From Microbispora sp. ZYX-F-249 (lineage in GTDB: Bacteria > Actinomycetota > Actinomycetes > Streptosporangiales > Streptosporangiaceae), in contig NZ_JBDJAW010000011.1 of the NCBI RefSeq assembly GCF_039649665.1, positions 124,001-188,000 of the forward strand: DNA of 64,000 bases, given 5' to 3'. The notes beneath the pieces are model-generated. The model was given only the letters and a program-made list of their open reading frames with translations, did no database searches and had not been told where the DNA came from. Shown one piece after another: positions 1 to 8,735 of this stretch (position 1 is its first letter; every line of letters begins with the position of its first letter). Both the position numbers and the translations under genes were made by a program.

Positions 1-756
1 CTGCCCCCCGGCACCGCCGCCGGCGTCTTCGACGGCATCGACCTCGACTGGGAGTGGCCCGGCTCGGCCGGCAACGACGGCAACGTCATCCGCCCCGAGG
101 ACAAGCAGAACTTCACCCTGTTCCTGGCCGAACTGCGCCGCCAGATGAAGGCCCACGACCGGCGGGCCGAACTCACCGCCTTCCTCCCCGCCGCCGCCGC
201 CAAGATCGACGCAGGCTTCGAGGTCCGCAAGGTGTTCGACCAGCTCGACTTCGCCACCGTCCAGGGCTACGACCTGCACGGAACCTGGGAGAACCGCACC
301 GGCCACCAGGCCAACCTGCTCACCGACCGCCGCGACCCCAACGAGGTGAAGTTCAGCGTCGACCAGACCGTACGCGACTACACCGGACGCGGCGCCCCCG
401 CCCGAAAAATCGTCATCGGCGTCCCCGCCTACGGCCAGGGCTGGACCGGCGTGACCTCCGGCGGCAACGGCCTGTACGCCACCGCCACCGGCCCCGCCCC
501 CGGCACCTGGGCCGCCGGCAACGAGGACTACAAGAACCTCGTCAACAAGCCCGGCAAGCGCTACCGCGACCTGCTCACCGGCACCCTGTGGCTCTACGAC
601 GGCAACGAGTTCTGGTCCTACGACGACCCCGCCGTCATGCTGGAGAAAGCCGCCTACATCCGCCTCAAGGGCCTCGGCGGCTCCATGCTCTGGTCCATCG
701 ACCAGGACGACGCCAGAGCCTCCCTCACCACCGCCCTCTACTCCATCCTCCGCTGA
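1..756 (+). CDS. GH18 chitinase, C-terminal part (5' end outside window)
   Basis: The reading frame is open from base 1 and ends at the TGA at 754-756, so about 251 C-terminal residues are present and the start lies upstream. The segment DGIDLDWEWP near the beginning is the GH18 catalytic signature DxxDxDxE, with the last Glu as the acid/base. Downstream blocks VQGYDLHGTW, GVPAYGQGW and GSMLWSIDQDD match the later strands of the GH18 barrel, including the Trp near the C-terminus that lines the substrate site. The enzyme should hydrolyse chitin beta-1,4 bonds outside the cell. Signal peptide and any carbohydrate-binding module would be in the missing part; none follows the catalytic domain. 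Family assignment is firm; exact substrate is inferred. Confidence 0.9.
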   Translation: MPPGTAAGVFDGIDLDWEWPGSAGNDGNVIRPEDKQNFTLFLAELRRQMKAHDRRAELTAFLPAAAAKIDAGFEVRKVFDQLDFATVQGYDLHGTWENRTGHQANLLTDRRDPNEVKFSVDQTVRDYTGRGAPARKIVIGVPAYGQGWTGVTSGGNGLYATATGPAPGTWAAGNEDYKNLVNKPGKRYRDLLTGTLWLYDGNEFWSYDDPAVMLEKAAYIRLKGLGGSMLWSIDQDDARASLTTALYSILR

Positions 757-1125
757 CACCACGCCCCTCGGAGGGGACCCTACGGCTCCCCTCCCCCGAT
801 CGTTCCTGATGAGTGGCACGATCCGTTAGCGGCGTACGAGAGCTGAGAGAAGTGAGAGTTCGCGCCCAAGAAGCAGTAGGTCAACGAGCTACCGCGTGAG
901 CACCAGGCGCACATGACGACCGCGACGGGGAAGGCATCGCCGATCAGCGGGTGGCGGCCTGTACGCGATGTACGCCAGGTGCGGGAGTGGTGCGGCCGGC
1001 GCAATGCCGTGCACCCTAAGGACCACGAAGTGGTTGGGCCGGGGCCGGGGGCACCGTCTCAAAATCTGTCGTTGGTCGGCGTAGTCTTCGCTGCCGGCAG
1101 GCGTCGGCCTGAAGCGGCAAGATGA
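757..1125. other. intergenic, no gene recognised
   Basis: About 370 bases between the chitinase and the convergent Ig-like gene. Short open frames exist on both strands but none has a recognisable product or a convincing ribosome binding site. A small hairpin (CCCCT-CGG-AGGGG, 764-776) directly follows the chitinase stop and may help end its transcript. It has no T-run. Confidence 0.4.
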
Positions 1126-1734
1126 TCACGCCTCACGCCGGCGGATCGGGGCGTCGGCTGCCGACGGCGGGGCAGGGTCCGGGGTCGATGTCGTCCCGCC
1201 CGTGGCGAACGACCAGACGTACGGGAGGGCCATCTCGTTGCCTGCCGCGTCCCTGGCAGCGGAGACTTCCGCGGTGTACTGAGTGTTGGCGGCAAGCGGT
1301 TCATCCGGATCGAAGGTCAGTATGTCGTCGTTTTGCGCGGTCGAAGTTCCAGGCACCGTCGTGCCGTCCGGGCCCTCCAGGCGAAGCTGCCCGCCGCTCA
1401 CAGGTTTGCTGAACACCGCCCACGCGCCCTCGTCAATGGGCACTCCCGTTTCTCCGGGCTCCGGGCCGGTTGCCACCACCGTCGGCGGCTGGCCGTCCGA
1501 CGATTCGGACGGATCAGGTTCGTCCCCTGGTAGGGCTCTGGCTAGCAGGTCGGCGCTGTCGACGGTGAAGGTGGCGTCGGTGTTCTCCCTCAACTCCTGG
1601 AGCTTCTCCCAGGACACTGCCTCGGTCTGCGGCAAATCCGGATAGACGCGGGAGCGCTCGGGGTCGTTCTTCAGGTCCTCCCACTCCTGTGGTGTCTGCG
1701 GATCCGGCTCGTTGGGGTAGGAGAATCTGATCAC
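1126..1734 (-). CDS. bacterial Ig-like (Big_5 type) domain protein, possibly 5'-truncated
   Basis: A 202-aa product from a GTG start. Residues about 80-180 read as a bacterial Ig-like Big_5 domain: a P-x-V opening, FSKPVSG, TFDPDEPLAANTQYTAEV, then DAAGNE and the closing WSFATGG. Such domains normally sit in large secreted or surface proteins, yet there is no signal peptide or membrane segment here. The N-terminal 75 residues are acidic and charged and unrecognised. The frame stays open upstream for 24 more codons to the stop of the next gene, without a standard start. This suggests the 3' remnant of a longer extracellular protein, although a small free-standing gene cannot be excluded. The C-terminus is Pro/Ala-rich and ends in RRREA. 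Confidence 0.5.
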   Translation of the reverse strand: MIRFSYPNEPDPQTPQEWEDLKNDPERSRVYPDLPQTEAVSWEKLQELRENTDATFTVDSADLLARALPGDEPDPSESSDGQPPTVVATGPEPGETGVPIDEGAWAVFSKPVSGGQLRLEGPDGTTVPGTSTAQNDDILTFDPDEPLAANTQYTAEVSAARDAAGNEMALPYVWSFATGGTTSTPDPAPPSAADAPIRRREA

Positions 1735-1806
1735 GTTGGAGTCCTGAGAACCACACCGAATGACGAACCTTGCGCCCGGCCCTGACGCCCAGGACCCGCT
1801 TCGGAG

Positions 1807-2637
1807 CTACTCACGGCAGGCATCGCCACCGAACCGGGTCAACGCCGTGTGCATCGTGTGCAGCAGCGCGGTGCGCTCCGTACCGCCCGAGGTCACGTAC
1901 AGACGGGCGAGGGAGCATTTGTAGTAGTAGGTCGGGCACTTGTTACGCTTCTTCAACGCGTCGATCTGTGCCCGTTCCGCGCTTCCGTCTTCCGCGTGCT
2001 CGAACTCAACCACCAAGTCGTGGCAGGCGCCGCTGGGCTCGACGCGGATGTGGCGCACCAGAGCCCAGGGGATGAAGAAGGATGTGTCCGCCGCGCGTAT
2101 CCAGCGCTTGTCCACGATCGTCAGGCCGATGCGGTCCACGATGAGCAGGTCCTTGCCCTCCGCCCCGGCGGTCAAGAAGAGCAAGGTGGCCATGAACCCG
2201 CCGACGAGCGCGTATAGCTGAAGGAGCACCACTAGCGAGAGATGCTCGAGGCTCCTTCCTGTGATCGAGTCCATGCCGAGCCCGACGAAGAGAGTAAGCG
2301 CGGCCAAGGCTGCGCCTTTGCACGCGCTGGCCAGCCGTTTGGCGATCCGTATGCGGGGCGTGGTCAGCTCCACGACCACCGGGCTCGCGCCTCCTGCGGC
2401 CGGAGACGTCTCGGGTCCGGCCCCGTCGGGATCGGACGCGGCCGCCGGTCCGGGGGTGCGCGCACGCTGATCGGAGGCGTTCCTGGAGGGCAGTGTCACG
2501 GCCAAGGAGGCCACCGCGACGACGAACGAGCCGGCGCCCGCGATCCACGACAGCGTCTCCAGGTCACTCAGGAACAGGGCCACCGCCACCACCGCGCAGG
2601 CCGCAGCAACCGAGCCGCCCACCCATATCCAACGCAT
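1807..2637 (-). CDS. hypothetical membrane protein, about four TM segments
   Basis: A 276-aa protein starting at ATG, not recognised as a named family. It has hydrophobic segments at about residues 4-24, 28-48, 105-125 and 135-158. A Pro/Ala-rich hydrophilic stretch (about 55-85) lies between the two pairs. The C-terminal 110 residues are soluble and contain VDRIGLTIVDKRWIRAADTSFFIPW, resembling a PH-like or small beta domain set against the membrane. Cys residues cluster late in this domain. It shares strand and frame with the Ig-like fragment downstream, separated by a TAG, but no functional link is evident. Function unknown. Confidence 0.6.
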   Translation of the reverse strand: MRWIWVGGSVAAACAVVAVALFLSDLETLSWIAGAGSFVVAVASLAVTLPSRNASDQRARTPGPAAASDPDGAGPETSPAAGGASPVVVELTTPRIRIAKRLASACKGAALAALTLFVGLGMDSITGRSLEHLSLVVLLQLYALVGGFMATLLFLTAGAEGKDLLIVDRIGLTIVDKRWIRAADTSFFIPWALVRHIRVEPSGACHDLVVEFEHAEDGSAERAQIDALKKRNKCPTYYYKCSLARLYVTSGGTERTALLHTMHTALTRFGGDACRE

Positions 2638-2716
2638 GCGCGCATTCTGCCCGCCTGCTGCTCACGACGACAGCGACTCCGGCCACCTCGCCGGTCGCCG
2701 GGCCGGAAGCCGACGG

Positions 2717-3364
2717 TCAGGACACGGCCACGCCGCTGCGGCTGCCGAGGACGCGTTCGGCGACCGTGTCCCACTTGACGCTGCGGCCGGGGACGGCGAG
2801 GACCCGCCGCATCAGGTCTCTGTCGCCGTGGTAGGCCCGGAACGCCTCGGCGATCGTCACCCCGTCCGAGGGCCGGTCGAGCACCTCGATCTCGTCGCCC
2901 GCGCCGAGCTCGCCCCGCTCGACCACCCGGAAGTACGCCCCGGGGCGGCCGCTCTCGGTGAAGCGCTTCACCCAGCCGCGCTCGTCCAGCCAGTTGCGGA
3001 ACACCACGCACGGGATGCGGGGGTAGGTGACCTGCAGGACGGCCGTGCCGACCCGCCACCGCTCACCGAGGACCGCGCCGTTCACGTCGGCCCCGGACGT
3101 CGTGAGGTTCTCCCCGAACTGGCCGTCACGCAGGTCCCGGCCCATGCGCGGCTCCCACCAGTCGTAGTCCTCCCGCGCGTACGCGTACACCGCCTGGTCG
3201 GGGTGACCGTGGTGGGCCACGTCGGCGCGCTCGTCGCCCTCCAGGCCGTTGTCGCGTACGGCGACGCGGCCCTCGGCCTTCCGCTTGTCGATGGCGGTGC
3301 GCCGAAGTTCTCCGGCCCACTCGGCGTCGACGGCCCTGCCCACGTTCACAGAGAGGATGTGCAT
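2717..3364 (-). CDS. MOSC domain protein (YiiM-like)
   Basis: A 215-aa protein from ATG (a TTG two codons upstream is also in frame). It carries the features of free-standing MOSC proteins: an N-terminal VNVGRAV strand, KRKAEGRVAVRDNGLEGDERAD, the HHGHPDQAVYAYAREDYDWWE block, and the RIPCVVFRNWL segment with the conserved Cys expected to bind sulfur or the molybdenum cofactor. MOSC proteins of this kind act on molybdenum cofactor substrates, for example detoxifying N-hydroxylated bases, or in sulfur transfer. The exact substrate here is not visible. There is little room for a leader with a ribosome binding site, and the upstream TTAACG sequence would allow a near-leaderless transcript (inference). 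It converges on nothing and stands alone. Confidence 0.85.
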   Translation of the reverse strand: MHILSVNVGRAVDAEWAGELRRTAIDKRKAEGRVAVRDNGLEGDERADVAHHGHPDQAVYAYAREDYDWWEPRMGRDLRDGQFGENLTTSGADVNGAVLGERWRVGTAVLQVTYPRIPCVVFRNWLDERGWVKRFTESGRPGAYFRVVERGELGAGDEIEVLDRPSDGVTIAEAFRAYHGDRDLMRRVLAVPGRSVKWDTVAERVLGSRSGVAVS

Positions 3365-3431
3365 GACCAAACGTTAACGGATGGTCATGTTTCCCCGCGA
3401 TCGTATTAAGTTGTGGTCAATTCGGACAGGG

Positions 3432-5255
3432 TTACTTCTTGTTCTTGTCCGGCGCCTCGGAGGAGAGGGCGGCGACGAAGGCCTCCTGGGGGACCTCCAC
3501 CCGGCCGACCATCTTCATCCGCTTCTTGCCTTCCTTCTGCTTCTCCAGCAGCTTGCGCTTACGGCTGATGTCACCGCCGTAGCACTTGGCGAGGACGTCC
3601 TTGCGGATGGCGCGGATGTTCTCGCGGGCGATGACGCGGGCGCCGATCGCGGCCTGGATGGGCACCTCGAACTGCTGCCTCGGGATGAGCTCCTTGAGCT
3701 TCTTGGCCATCTCCACCCCGTAGGCGTACGCCTTGTCGCGGTGGACGATCGCGCTGAACGCGTCCACGGTCTCGCCCTGCAGCAGGATGTCCACCTTGAC
3801 CAGGTCGGCCTCCTGCTCCCCGGACGGCTCGTAGTCGAGCGAGGCGTACCCACGGGTCTTCGACTTGAGCTGGTCGAAGAAGTCGAAGATGATCTCGCCG
3901 AGCGGGAGCGTGTAGCGGATCTCGACCCGGTCCTCCGACAGGTAGTCCATGCCCTGGAGCTGCCCGCGGCGGCCCTGGCACAGCTCCATGATCGCGCCGA
4001 TGAACTCGGACGGGGCGAGCACCGTGGCCTTCACCACCGGCTCGAAGATCTGGCCGATCTTGCCGGCCGGGAACTCCGACGGGTTGGTGACGACGTGCTC
4101 GTTGCCGTCCTCCATGATCACCCGGTAGATGACGTTGGGCGAGGTCGAGATCAGCGACAGGTTGAACTCGCGCTCCAGCCGCTCACGGACGATCTCCATG
4201 TGCAGCAGCCCGAGGAAACCGCAGCGGAAGCCGAAGCCGAGGGCCGCCGAGGTCTCCGGCTCGTACACGAGGGCGGCGTCGTTCAGCCGGAGCTTGTCGA
4301 GGGCCTCGCGCAGCTCGGGGTAGTCGTCGCCGTCGATGGGATAGAGCCCGGAGTAGACCATCGGCTTGGGGTGCTCGTATCCGCCCAGGGCCTCCGCGGC
4401 GGGCTTGGCCGCGTTGGTGACCGTGTCACCGACCCGGCTCTGGCGAACGTCCTTCACGCCGGTGATCAGGTAGCCCACCTCGCCGACGCCGAGCCCCTGA
4501 TCGGACGGCATGGGCTCCGGTGAGATGACGCCGATCTCCAGCAGTTCGTGCTGGGCGCCCGTGGACATCATCAGCACGCGCTCGCGCTTGGACAGGTGCC
4601 CGTCCACCACCCTGACGTACGTCACGACGCCCCGGTAGGTGTCGTACACGGAGTCGAAGATCAGCGCCCGGGCGGGGACGTCGGCGTTGCCGACGGGCGC
4701 CGGGATGTGCTCCACGACGTGGTCGAGCAGCTCCTTGACGCCGACGCCGGTCTTGCCGGACACACGCAGCACGTCGCCGGGGTCGCAGCCGATCAGGCCC
4801 GCGATCTCCTCGGCGTACTTGTCCGGCTGCGCGGCGGGCAGGTCGATCTTGTTGAGCACCGGGATGATGTGGAGGTCGGCGTTCATGGCCAGGTAGAGGT
4901 TCGCCAGCGTCTGCGCCTCGATGCCCTGGGCGGCGTCCACGAGCAGGATCGCGCCCTCGCACGCCTCGAGCGACCGGGACACCTCGTAGGTGAAGTCCAC
5001 GTGACCCGGCGTGTCGATCATGTTGAGGACGTGGCCGTTCCACGGAAGCCGCACGGCCTGCGACTTGATGGTGATGCCCCGTTCCCGCTCGATGTCCATG
5101 CGGTCGAGATACTGCGCACGCATCGACCTGTCGTCCACCACGCCGGTGATCTGCAGCATGCGGTCGGCGAGGGTCGACTTGCCATGGTCGATGTGCGCGA
5201 TGATGCAGAAGTTGCGGATCAACGCGGGGTCGGTCTGGCCAGGCTGAGTGCGCAC
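3432..5255 (-). CDS. lepA: elongation factor 4 (LepA) back-translocating GTPase
   Basis: A 607-aa translational GTPase. The G1 loop AHIDHGKST lies near residue 20, followed by DTPGHVDF (G3) and NKIDLPAA (G4), then the EF-G-like beta barrel. The LepA-specific C-terminal region runs to [16 protein letters not shown] and a short Lys-rich tail. LepA binds ribosomes during initiation or stalled elongation at the membrane-cytosol interface and helps translation under ionic or pH stress. The chosen GTG gives [16 protein letters not shown], the usual actinobacterial N-terminus. The frame is open for over 400 codons further upstream, but that stretch is antisense to the neighbouring gene and is not LepA. 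The neighbour at 5370 is divergent; rpsT lies just beyond it, as in many actinobacteria. Confidence 0.97.
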   Translation of the reverse strand: MRTQPGQTDPALIRNFCIIAHIDHGKSTLADRMLQITGVVDDRSMRAQYLDRMDIERERGITIKSQAVRLPWNGHVLNMIDTPGHVDFTYEVSRSLEACEGAILLVDAAQGIEAQTLANLYLAMNADLHIIPVLNKIDLPAAQPDKYAEEIAGLIGCDPGDVLRVSGKTGVGVKELLDHVVEHIPAPVGNADVPARALIFDSVYDTYRGVVTYVRVVDGHLSKRERVLMMSTGAQHELLEIGVISPEPMPSDQGLGVGEVGYLITGVKDVRQSRVGDTVTNAAKPAAEALGGYEHPKPMVYSGLYPIDGDDYPELREALDKLRLNDAALVYEPETSAALGFGFRCGFLGLLHMEIVRERLEREFNLSLISTSPNVIYRVIMEDGNEHVVTNPSEFPAGKIGQIFEPVVKATVLAPSEFIGAIMELCQGRRGQLQGMDYLSEDRVEIRYTLPLGEIIFDFFDQLKSKTRGYASLDYEPSGEQEADLVKVDILLQGETVDAFSAIVHRDKAYAYGVEMAKKLKELIPRQQFEVPIQAAIGARVIARENIRAIRKDVLAKCYGGDISRKRKLLEKQKEGKKRMKMVGRVEVPQEAFVAALSSEAPDKNKK

Positions 5256-5369
5256 CGGGGTCCGTTTCGACAAGTTGGGTGACTGCTGGTCGATCGGGCC
5301 GCACTCGTCTCGCACGGCGGGCCCTCCCGAGGCTGGCGGACCAGCCACCCTCCATGGTGGCATGTCCGG

Positions 5370-6458
5370 ATGCTTGCCTTGACCACCAGACGAGTTCTGC
5401 GAACAGCCGCCGTCGTCGTGGCCGTTCCGCTCGTGCTCGCACTGGCCGCCGCCGCCGCGCTGCGCCTCCAGTTCACCGGAACGCCCGCCGCCTGGGCCAG
5501 GACGACCGGCCACGACGCCCTGTGGATGGGCCACGCGTGGGTGGACGGCCGCCGCACCGAGGCCGACGTGCGGGCCCTCGCCGTACGGCTGCGCGCGAGC
5601 GGCATCAGGGACGTGTACGTCCACAGCGGGCCGTTCGAGTACGACGGGACCTTGCCACCCGATCGCTACCCCAATGCCAGAAATTTCCTGAAATGGTGGA
5701 GAGCGAACGTGCCCGGAGTCCGGGTGTCGGCCTGGCTCGGCCAGACGGTCAACGACAACGGCAAGCCCCACCTGAGCCTGGCCGACACGGCGACCCGGGC
5801 CCGGGTCGTGGCGGGCGCCCGGGACCTGGTCGGCGTCGGGTTCGACGGGATCCACTACGACTTCGAGCCGGTCGTCGACGGGGACGGGCCGTTCCTCAGC
5901 GTGCTGCGGGAGACGCGGGCGGCCATCGGCGCCCGGCCGCTGTCGGTCGCCACGCAGCAGATCGAGCCGCTGCCCGGCCTGCGCGCCCCCACCGCCCTGG
6001 CGATCGGGCACGACAAGTACTGGACGCCGGACTACTTCCGCCAGGTGGTGGGCCTCACCGACCAGGTGGCGATCATGACGTACGACTCGTGGACGCCGCT
6101 GAACTCCCTTTACGGCGGCTACGTCGCACGGCAGACCACGCTCGCCCTCGACCTGGTGCCCGAGAACAAGACGCTGCTCATCGGGGCTCCGGCCTACCAC
6201 GATCACGGCGTCTGGTACGGCGACTGGGCCGAGAGCGTCCGGGCCGCCGCCGATGGCGCGCGGCTCGCGCTGAGCGACCACGGTCCGCGCACCGAGTTCG
6301 GCCTGGCCCTGTACGTCGACTTCGCGGCCACGGAGCAGGACTGGAAGGAGTACGAGAGCGCCTGGGTGCGCGGGGGCCCCGGCGGGTCGGTGAAGTCGTC
6401 GGGCGGGCCGGCCGGTGCGGGGGCCGATGTGCGGACCGCGGCGGCCGAGTCGCGATAG
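5370..6458 (+). CDS. membrane-anchored GH18-like glycoside hydrolase family protein
   Basis: A 362-aa protein with an N-terminal hydrophobic segment (about residues 8-30) that is a signal peptide or anchor, so the rest is extracellular. The body looks like a GH18-type barrel: a WMGHAWVDG strand, [11 protein letters not shown], then [21 protein letters not shown] and [11 protein letters not shown]. In the catalytic motif the usual DGxDxDxE reads DGIHYDFE: the middle Asp is His, while the last Asp and the catalytic Glu remain. It may be an active hydrolase on an unknown glycan or a binding protein. It sits between lepA (divergent) and rpsT and ends 137 bases before rpsT. The Ser/Gly/Ala-rich C-terminus is probably disordered. 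Confidence 0.75.
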   Translation: MLALTTRRVLRTAAVVVAVPLVLALAAAAALRLQFTGTPAAWARTTGHDALWMGHAWVDGRRTEADVRALAVRLRASGIRDVYVHSGPFEYDGTLPPDRYPNARNFLKWWRANVPGVRVSAWLGQTVNDNGKPHLSLADTATRARVVAGARDLVGVGFDGIHYDFEPVVDGDGPFLSVLRETRAAIGARPLSVATQQIEPLPGLRAPTALAIGHDKYWTPDYFRQVVGLTDQVAIMTYDSWTPLNSLYGGYVARQTTLALDLVPENKTLLIGAPAYHDHGVWYGDWAESVRAAADGARLALSDHGPRTEFGLALYVDFAATEQDWKEYESAWVRGGPGGSVKSSGGPAGAGADVRTAAAESR

Positions 6459-6595
6459 CATGAGCGGGGCGGCCCTGTCGTCGTGAATTTGAGCGGCGGC
6501 CCGGGCTGTTGGTATCCTGTCCAACTGCGTGTGGCGCGCCCTCTCACTTGCCCGCGCGCCCCATCCGACCAAGACTTAACACTGAGGCTTTCTTC

Positions 6596-6868
6596 GTGGC
6601 GAACATCAAGTCCCAGATCAAGCGCAACCGGCAGAACGAGAAGCGCCGGCTGCGTAACAAGGCCGTCAAGTCGTCCCTGAAGACCGCGGTTCGCAAGTTC
6701 CGCGAGGCCGCCGACCAGGGCAACGTCGACGACGCCCTCGTCGCGCTCAAGGCCGCGTCCCGGCAGCTCGACAAGGCTGTCAGCAAGGGCGTCATTCACA
6801 AGAACCAGGCTGCCAACCGGAAGTCGGCGATCGCCAAGCGCGCCGCCGCCCTGCAGGCCGCCAAGTAA
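6596..6868 (+). CDS. rpsT: 30S ribosomal protein S20
   Basis: A 90-aa highly basic protein beginning [23 protein letters not shown] (quoted in part), the diagnostic S20 start, and ending in the Ala-rich helix [10 protein letters not shown]20 binds 16S rRNA in the body of the small subunit and contributes to early assembly. The GTG at 6596 is chosen because it matches family length; a longer in-frame start at 6509 adds unrelated residues. TGAGG just upstream may serve as the ribosome binding site. An intrinsic terminator follows 15 bases after the stop. Confidence 0.98.
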   Translation: MANIKSQIKRNRQNEKRRLRNKAVKSSLKTAVRKFREAADQGNVDDALVALKAASRQLDKAVSKGVIHKNQAANRKSAIAKRAAALQAAK

Positions 6869-6883
6869 CTCACGCCTGGCGCA

Positions 6884-6918
6884 CGCCGCATCTCCTCTCG
6901 CGGGAGATGCGGCGTTTT
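6884..6918 (+). terminator. intrinsic terminator of rpsT
   Basis: A 12-bp perfect stem (CGCCGCATCTCC / GGAGATGCGGCG) with a 7-base loop followed by TTTT. It lies 15 bases after the rpsT stop and before the convergent MFS gene. It is one of the few classical rho-independent terminators in the window. Confidence 0.9.
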
Positions 6919-6952
6919 CGCGTGCCCGCCGTCGTCGTAGCCGCATCACCGG

Positions 6953-8143
6953 TCAGACCGGCACCGGCGTGGTCTCCTGCGTCGTACGCCGTCTGACTTC
7001 GGGCAGGGCGAGCACCGCCAGGTTGACCGCGGCCACCAGAGCCGCCGACACGAGCAGCGGAACCGCGGCTCCCGCCCAGGCGGCCAGCGGCGCGGCGACG
7101 GCGAGCCCGAGCGGCCGCGCCGCGTAGGAGATGAGCACGTCGAACGAGTCCACCCTGCCGAGCGCGTGCGGCTCCACCCGCTGCTGCACCACCGTCTCCC
7201 ACAAAGGCGTCAGCATCCCCACCCCCGCCATCGCCACGACGTACGCGGCGGTGACGATCGGGGTCGGCGCGGGGAAAGCGAAGGCGACGAGCGGGCACGC
7301 GTAGACCGCCGCCCCGACCGCCGCCACGGCGAGGGGCCGCCGGATCGGCAACCTGGGCGCCACGAAGACGCCGAGCAGGGTCGCCGCGGTTCCCGCCTGC
7401 GCGACGACCACCCAGACGGCCTCTCCGCCCAGGCTCCGCACGGCGATCACCGGGCCGAGGGTCAGCAGGACGCCCGCCCCGAGATGCCAGACGCCGTGCC
7501 CGGCCACGCTGACCAGGAACCATCGGTGCCGCCTCGCCTCTCGCCATCCTTCTCTCAGCTCGCCGAGGAAGCGGTCGCGACGGGTCGCCGGGCGGGGCGC
7601 CGTGACCAGGCCGCCCAGCGTGACCGCGGACCCGGCGAACAGGACCCCGGTCAGCAGGAAGGACCAGCCCGGCCCGAGCCACAGCGTCAGGCCTCCGGCG
7701 AGCGCGGGGCCGGTGATCTGGGCGAGGCCGCCCGCCACACCGACGTGGGCGTTGACCCGCAGCCGGCGCTCGGCCGGAACCACCCCGGCGACCAGCGGTG
7801 ACACCGCCGGAACGCCGAAGGCCACCGCGGCTCCGGTGAGCGCCGCGAGCGCCGCCATCACCGCGACGCCCGGATGCCCGAGAAGGAGCAGTGCTCCCAG
7901 CGTCACCTGGGCGGCGCAGCGGACCAGGTCGGCCACGAGGATCACCCGCCTCGGCGCGAAGCGGTCCGCCATGACTCCCCCGATGGGGAGCAACAGGAGC
8001 ATGGGCAGCATCTCGGCGGCGAGGACTACGCCAAGATCGAGGGCGGAGCCGGTCACCCTGATGACGGCGAGGGTGAGACCGGTGGGAATGAGGGCGGTGG
8101 CGAGCGCCGCGACCGTCCGCCCCGCGATCAGACGTGCAATCAT
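6953..8143 (-). CDS. MFS transporter
   Basis: A 396-aa integral membrane protein with about twelve hydrophobic segments in two six-helix halves. The loop between helices 2 and 3 reads GGVMADRFAPRRVIL, the MFS motif A (GxLaDrxGrkxxl). This places it among small-molecule, often drug, proton antiporters of the DHA type, though the substrate is unknown. It is divergent from a MarR regulator and the shared 66-base gap holds a perfect inverted repeat. This gene pair typically forms a substrate-induced efflux module repressed by the MarR protein (family knowledge plus inference). Confidence 0.88.
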   Translation of the reverse strand: MIARLIAGRTVAALATALIPTGLTLAVIRVTGSALDLGVVLAAEMLPMLLLLPIGGVMADRFAPRRVILVADLVRCAAQVTLGALLLLGHPGVAVMAALAALTGAAVAFGVPAVSPLVAGVVPAERRLRVNAHVGVAGGLAQITGPALAGGLTLWLGPGWSFLLTGVLFAGSAVTLGGLVTAPRPATRRDRFLGELREGWREARRHRWFLVSVAGHGVWHLGAGVLLTLGPVIAVRSLGGEAVWVVVAQAGTAATLLGVFVAPRLPIRRPLAVAAVGAAVYACPLVAFAFPAPTPIVTAAYVVAMAGVGMLTPLWETVVQQRVEPHALGRVDSFDVLISYAARPLGLAVAAPLAAWAGAAVPLLVSAALVAAVNLAVLALPEVRRRTTQETTPVPV

Positions 8144-8162
8144 GAGGCCGAAGGTATTTCGC

Positions 8163-8179
8163 TGACGAAACTTTCGTCA
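8163..8179. promoter_or_regulatory. perfect inverted repeat, probable MarR operator
   Basis: TGACGAAA-C-TTTCGTCA, an 8-1-8 perfect palindrome in the 66-base gap between the divergent MFS and MarR genes. It lies 19 bases from the MFS start and 30 from the MarR start. Size and placement match MarR dimer sites that control both directions. Confidence 0.8.
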
Positions 8180-8209
8180 ACGTATTTTTCTCCGGCATAT
8201 GATTGCCTG

Positions 8210-8707
8210 ATGGACGACTCGGTGGACCGGCACATCGCGCGCTGGCGCGGGAAGGCGCCCTTCGACGAGCGCGTGGAGGCCATCGTCACGCGGATGCAGT
8301 TCCTGGTGAAGCACCTGGCCCAGGCGAAGGACACCGCGCTGGCCGCGGTGGGCCTGCAGGACTTCGAGTACGAGACCCTTCACTGGCTCGGCGCCCGGGG
8401 GGAAGCCGGCCGGGCCACCCCGACGGAACTCGCCGCCGAGTTGCGGGTGTCCCCCGCCGGTATGACGGGACGCCTGGACACCCTGGAAAAGGCGGGGCTC
8501 GTCCGGCGTATCCGCAGCGAGGAGGACCGCCGCAGGGTGGATGTGGAGTTGACGAGCGAGGGCCGCGCGCTCTGGCTCAGGGCGATGGACCTGCGCGGCG
8601 AGGTCGAGGACGAGATGGTGGGCGTGCTGCCGCCGGACGATCAGGACGCCCTCGCGGCGCTGCTCAAGAGGATGCTGCTGCACGTGGAGCACCCCGGCCG
8701 ATCCTGA
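8210..8707 (+). CDS. MarR family transcriptional regulator
   Basis: A 165-aa protein with the MarR layout: N-terminal dimer helices (about 1-60), a winged helix-turn-helix with TPTELAAELRVSPAGMTGRLDTLEKAGLVRR, the wing RSEEDRRRVDVELT, and C-terminal dimer helices. It should bind as a dimer to the palindrome 30 bases upstream, repressing itself and the divergent MFS gene, and release on ligand binding. The ATG at 8210 is chosen because the frame upstream of it is antisense to the MFS gene and unlike the family. Confidence 0.92.
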   Translation: MDDSVDRHIARWRGKAPFDERVEAIVTRMQFLVKHLAQAKDTALAAVGLQDFEYETLHWLGARGEAGRATPTELAAELRVSPAGMTGRLDTLEKAGLVRRIRSEEDRRRVDVELTSEGRALWLRAMDLRGEVEDEMVGVLPPDDQDALAALLKRMLLHVEHPGRS

Positions 8708-8735
8708 GCGCGCACGCCGTCGCGCGCCGAAGGGC

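Noticed and set aside
913-1125. 70-codon open frame between chitinase and Ig-like gene
   Set aside because: No ribosome binding site, no recognisable sequence and ordinary GC-rich chance length.
5256-6572. Open frame extending lepA by over 400 codons
   Set aside because: It is antisense to the GH18-like gene and rpsT; the LepA N-terminus fits the GTG at 5255.
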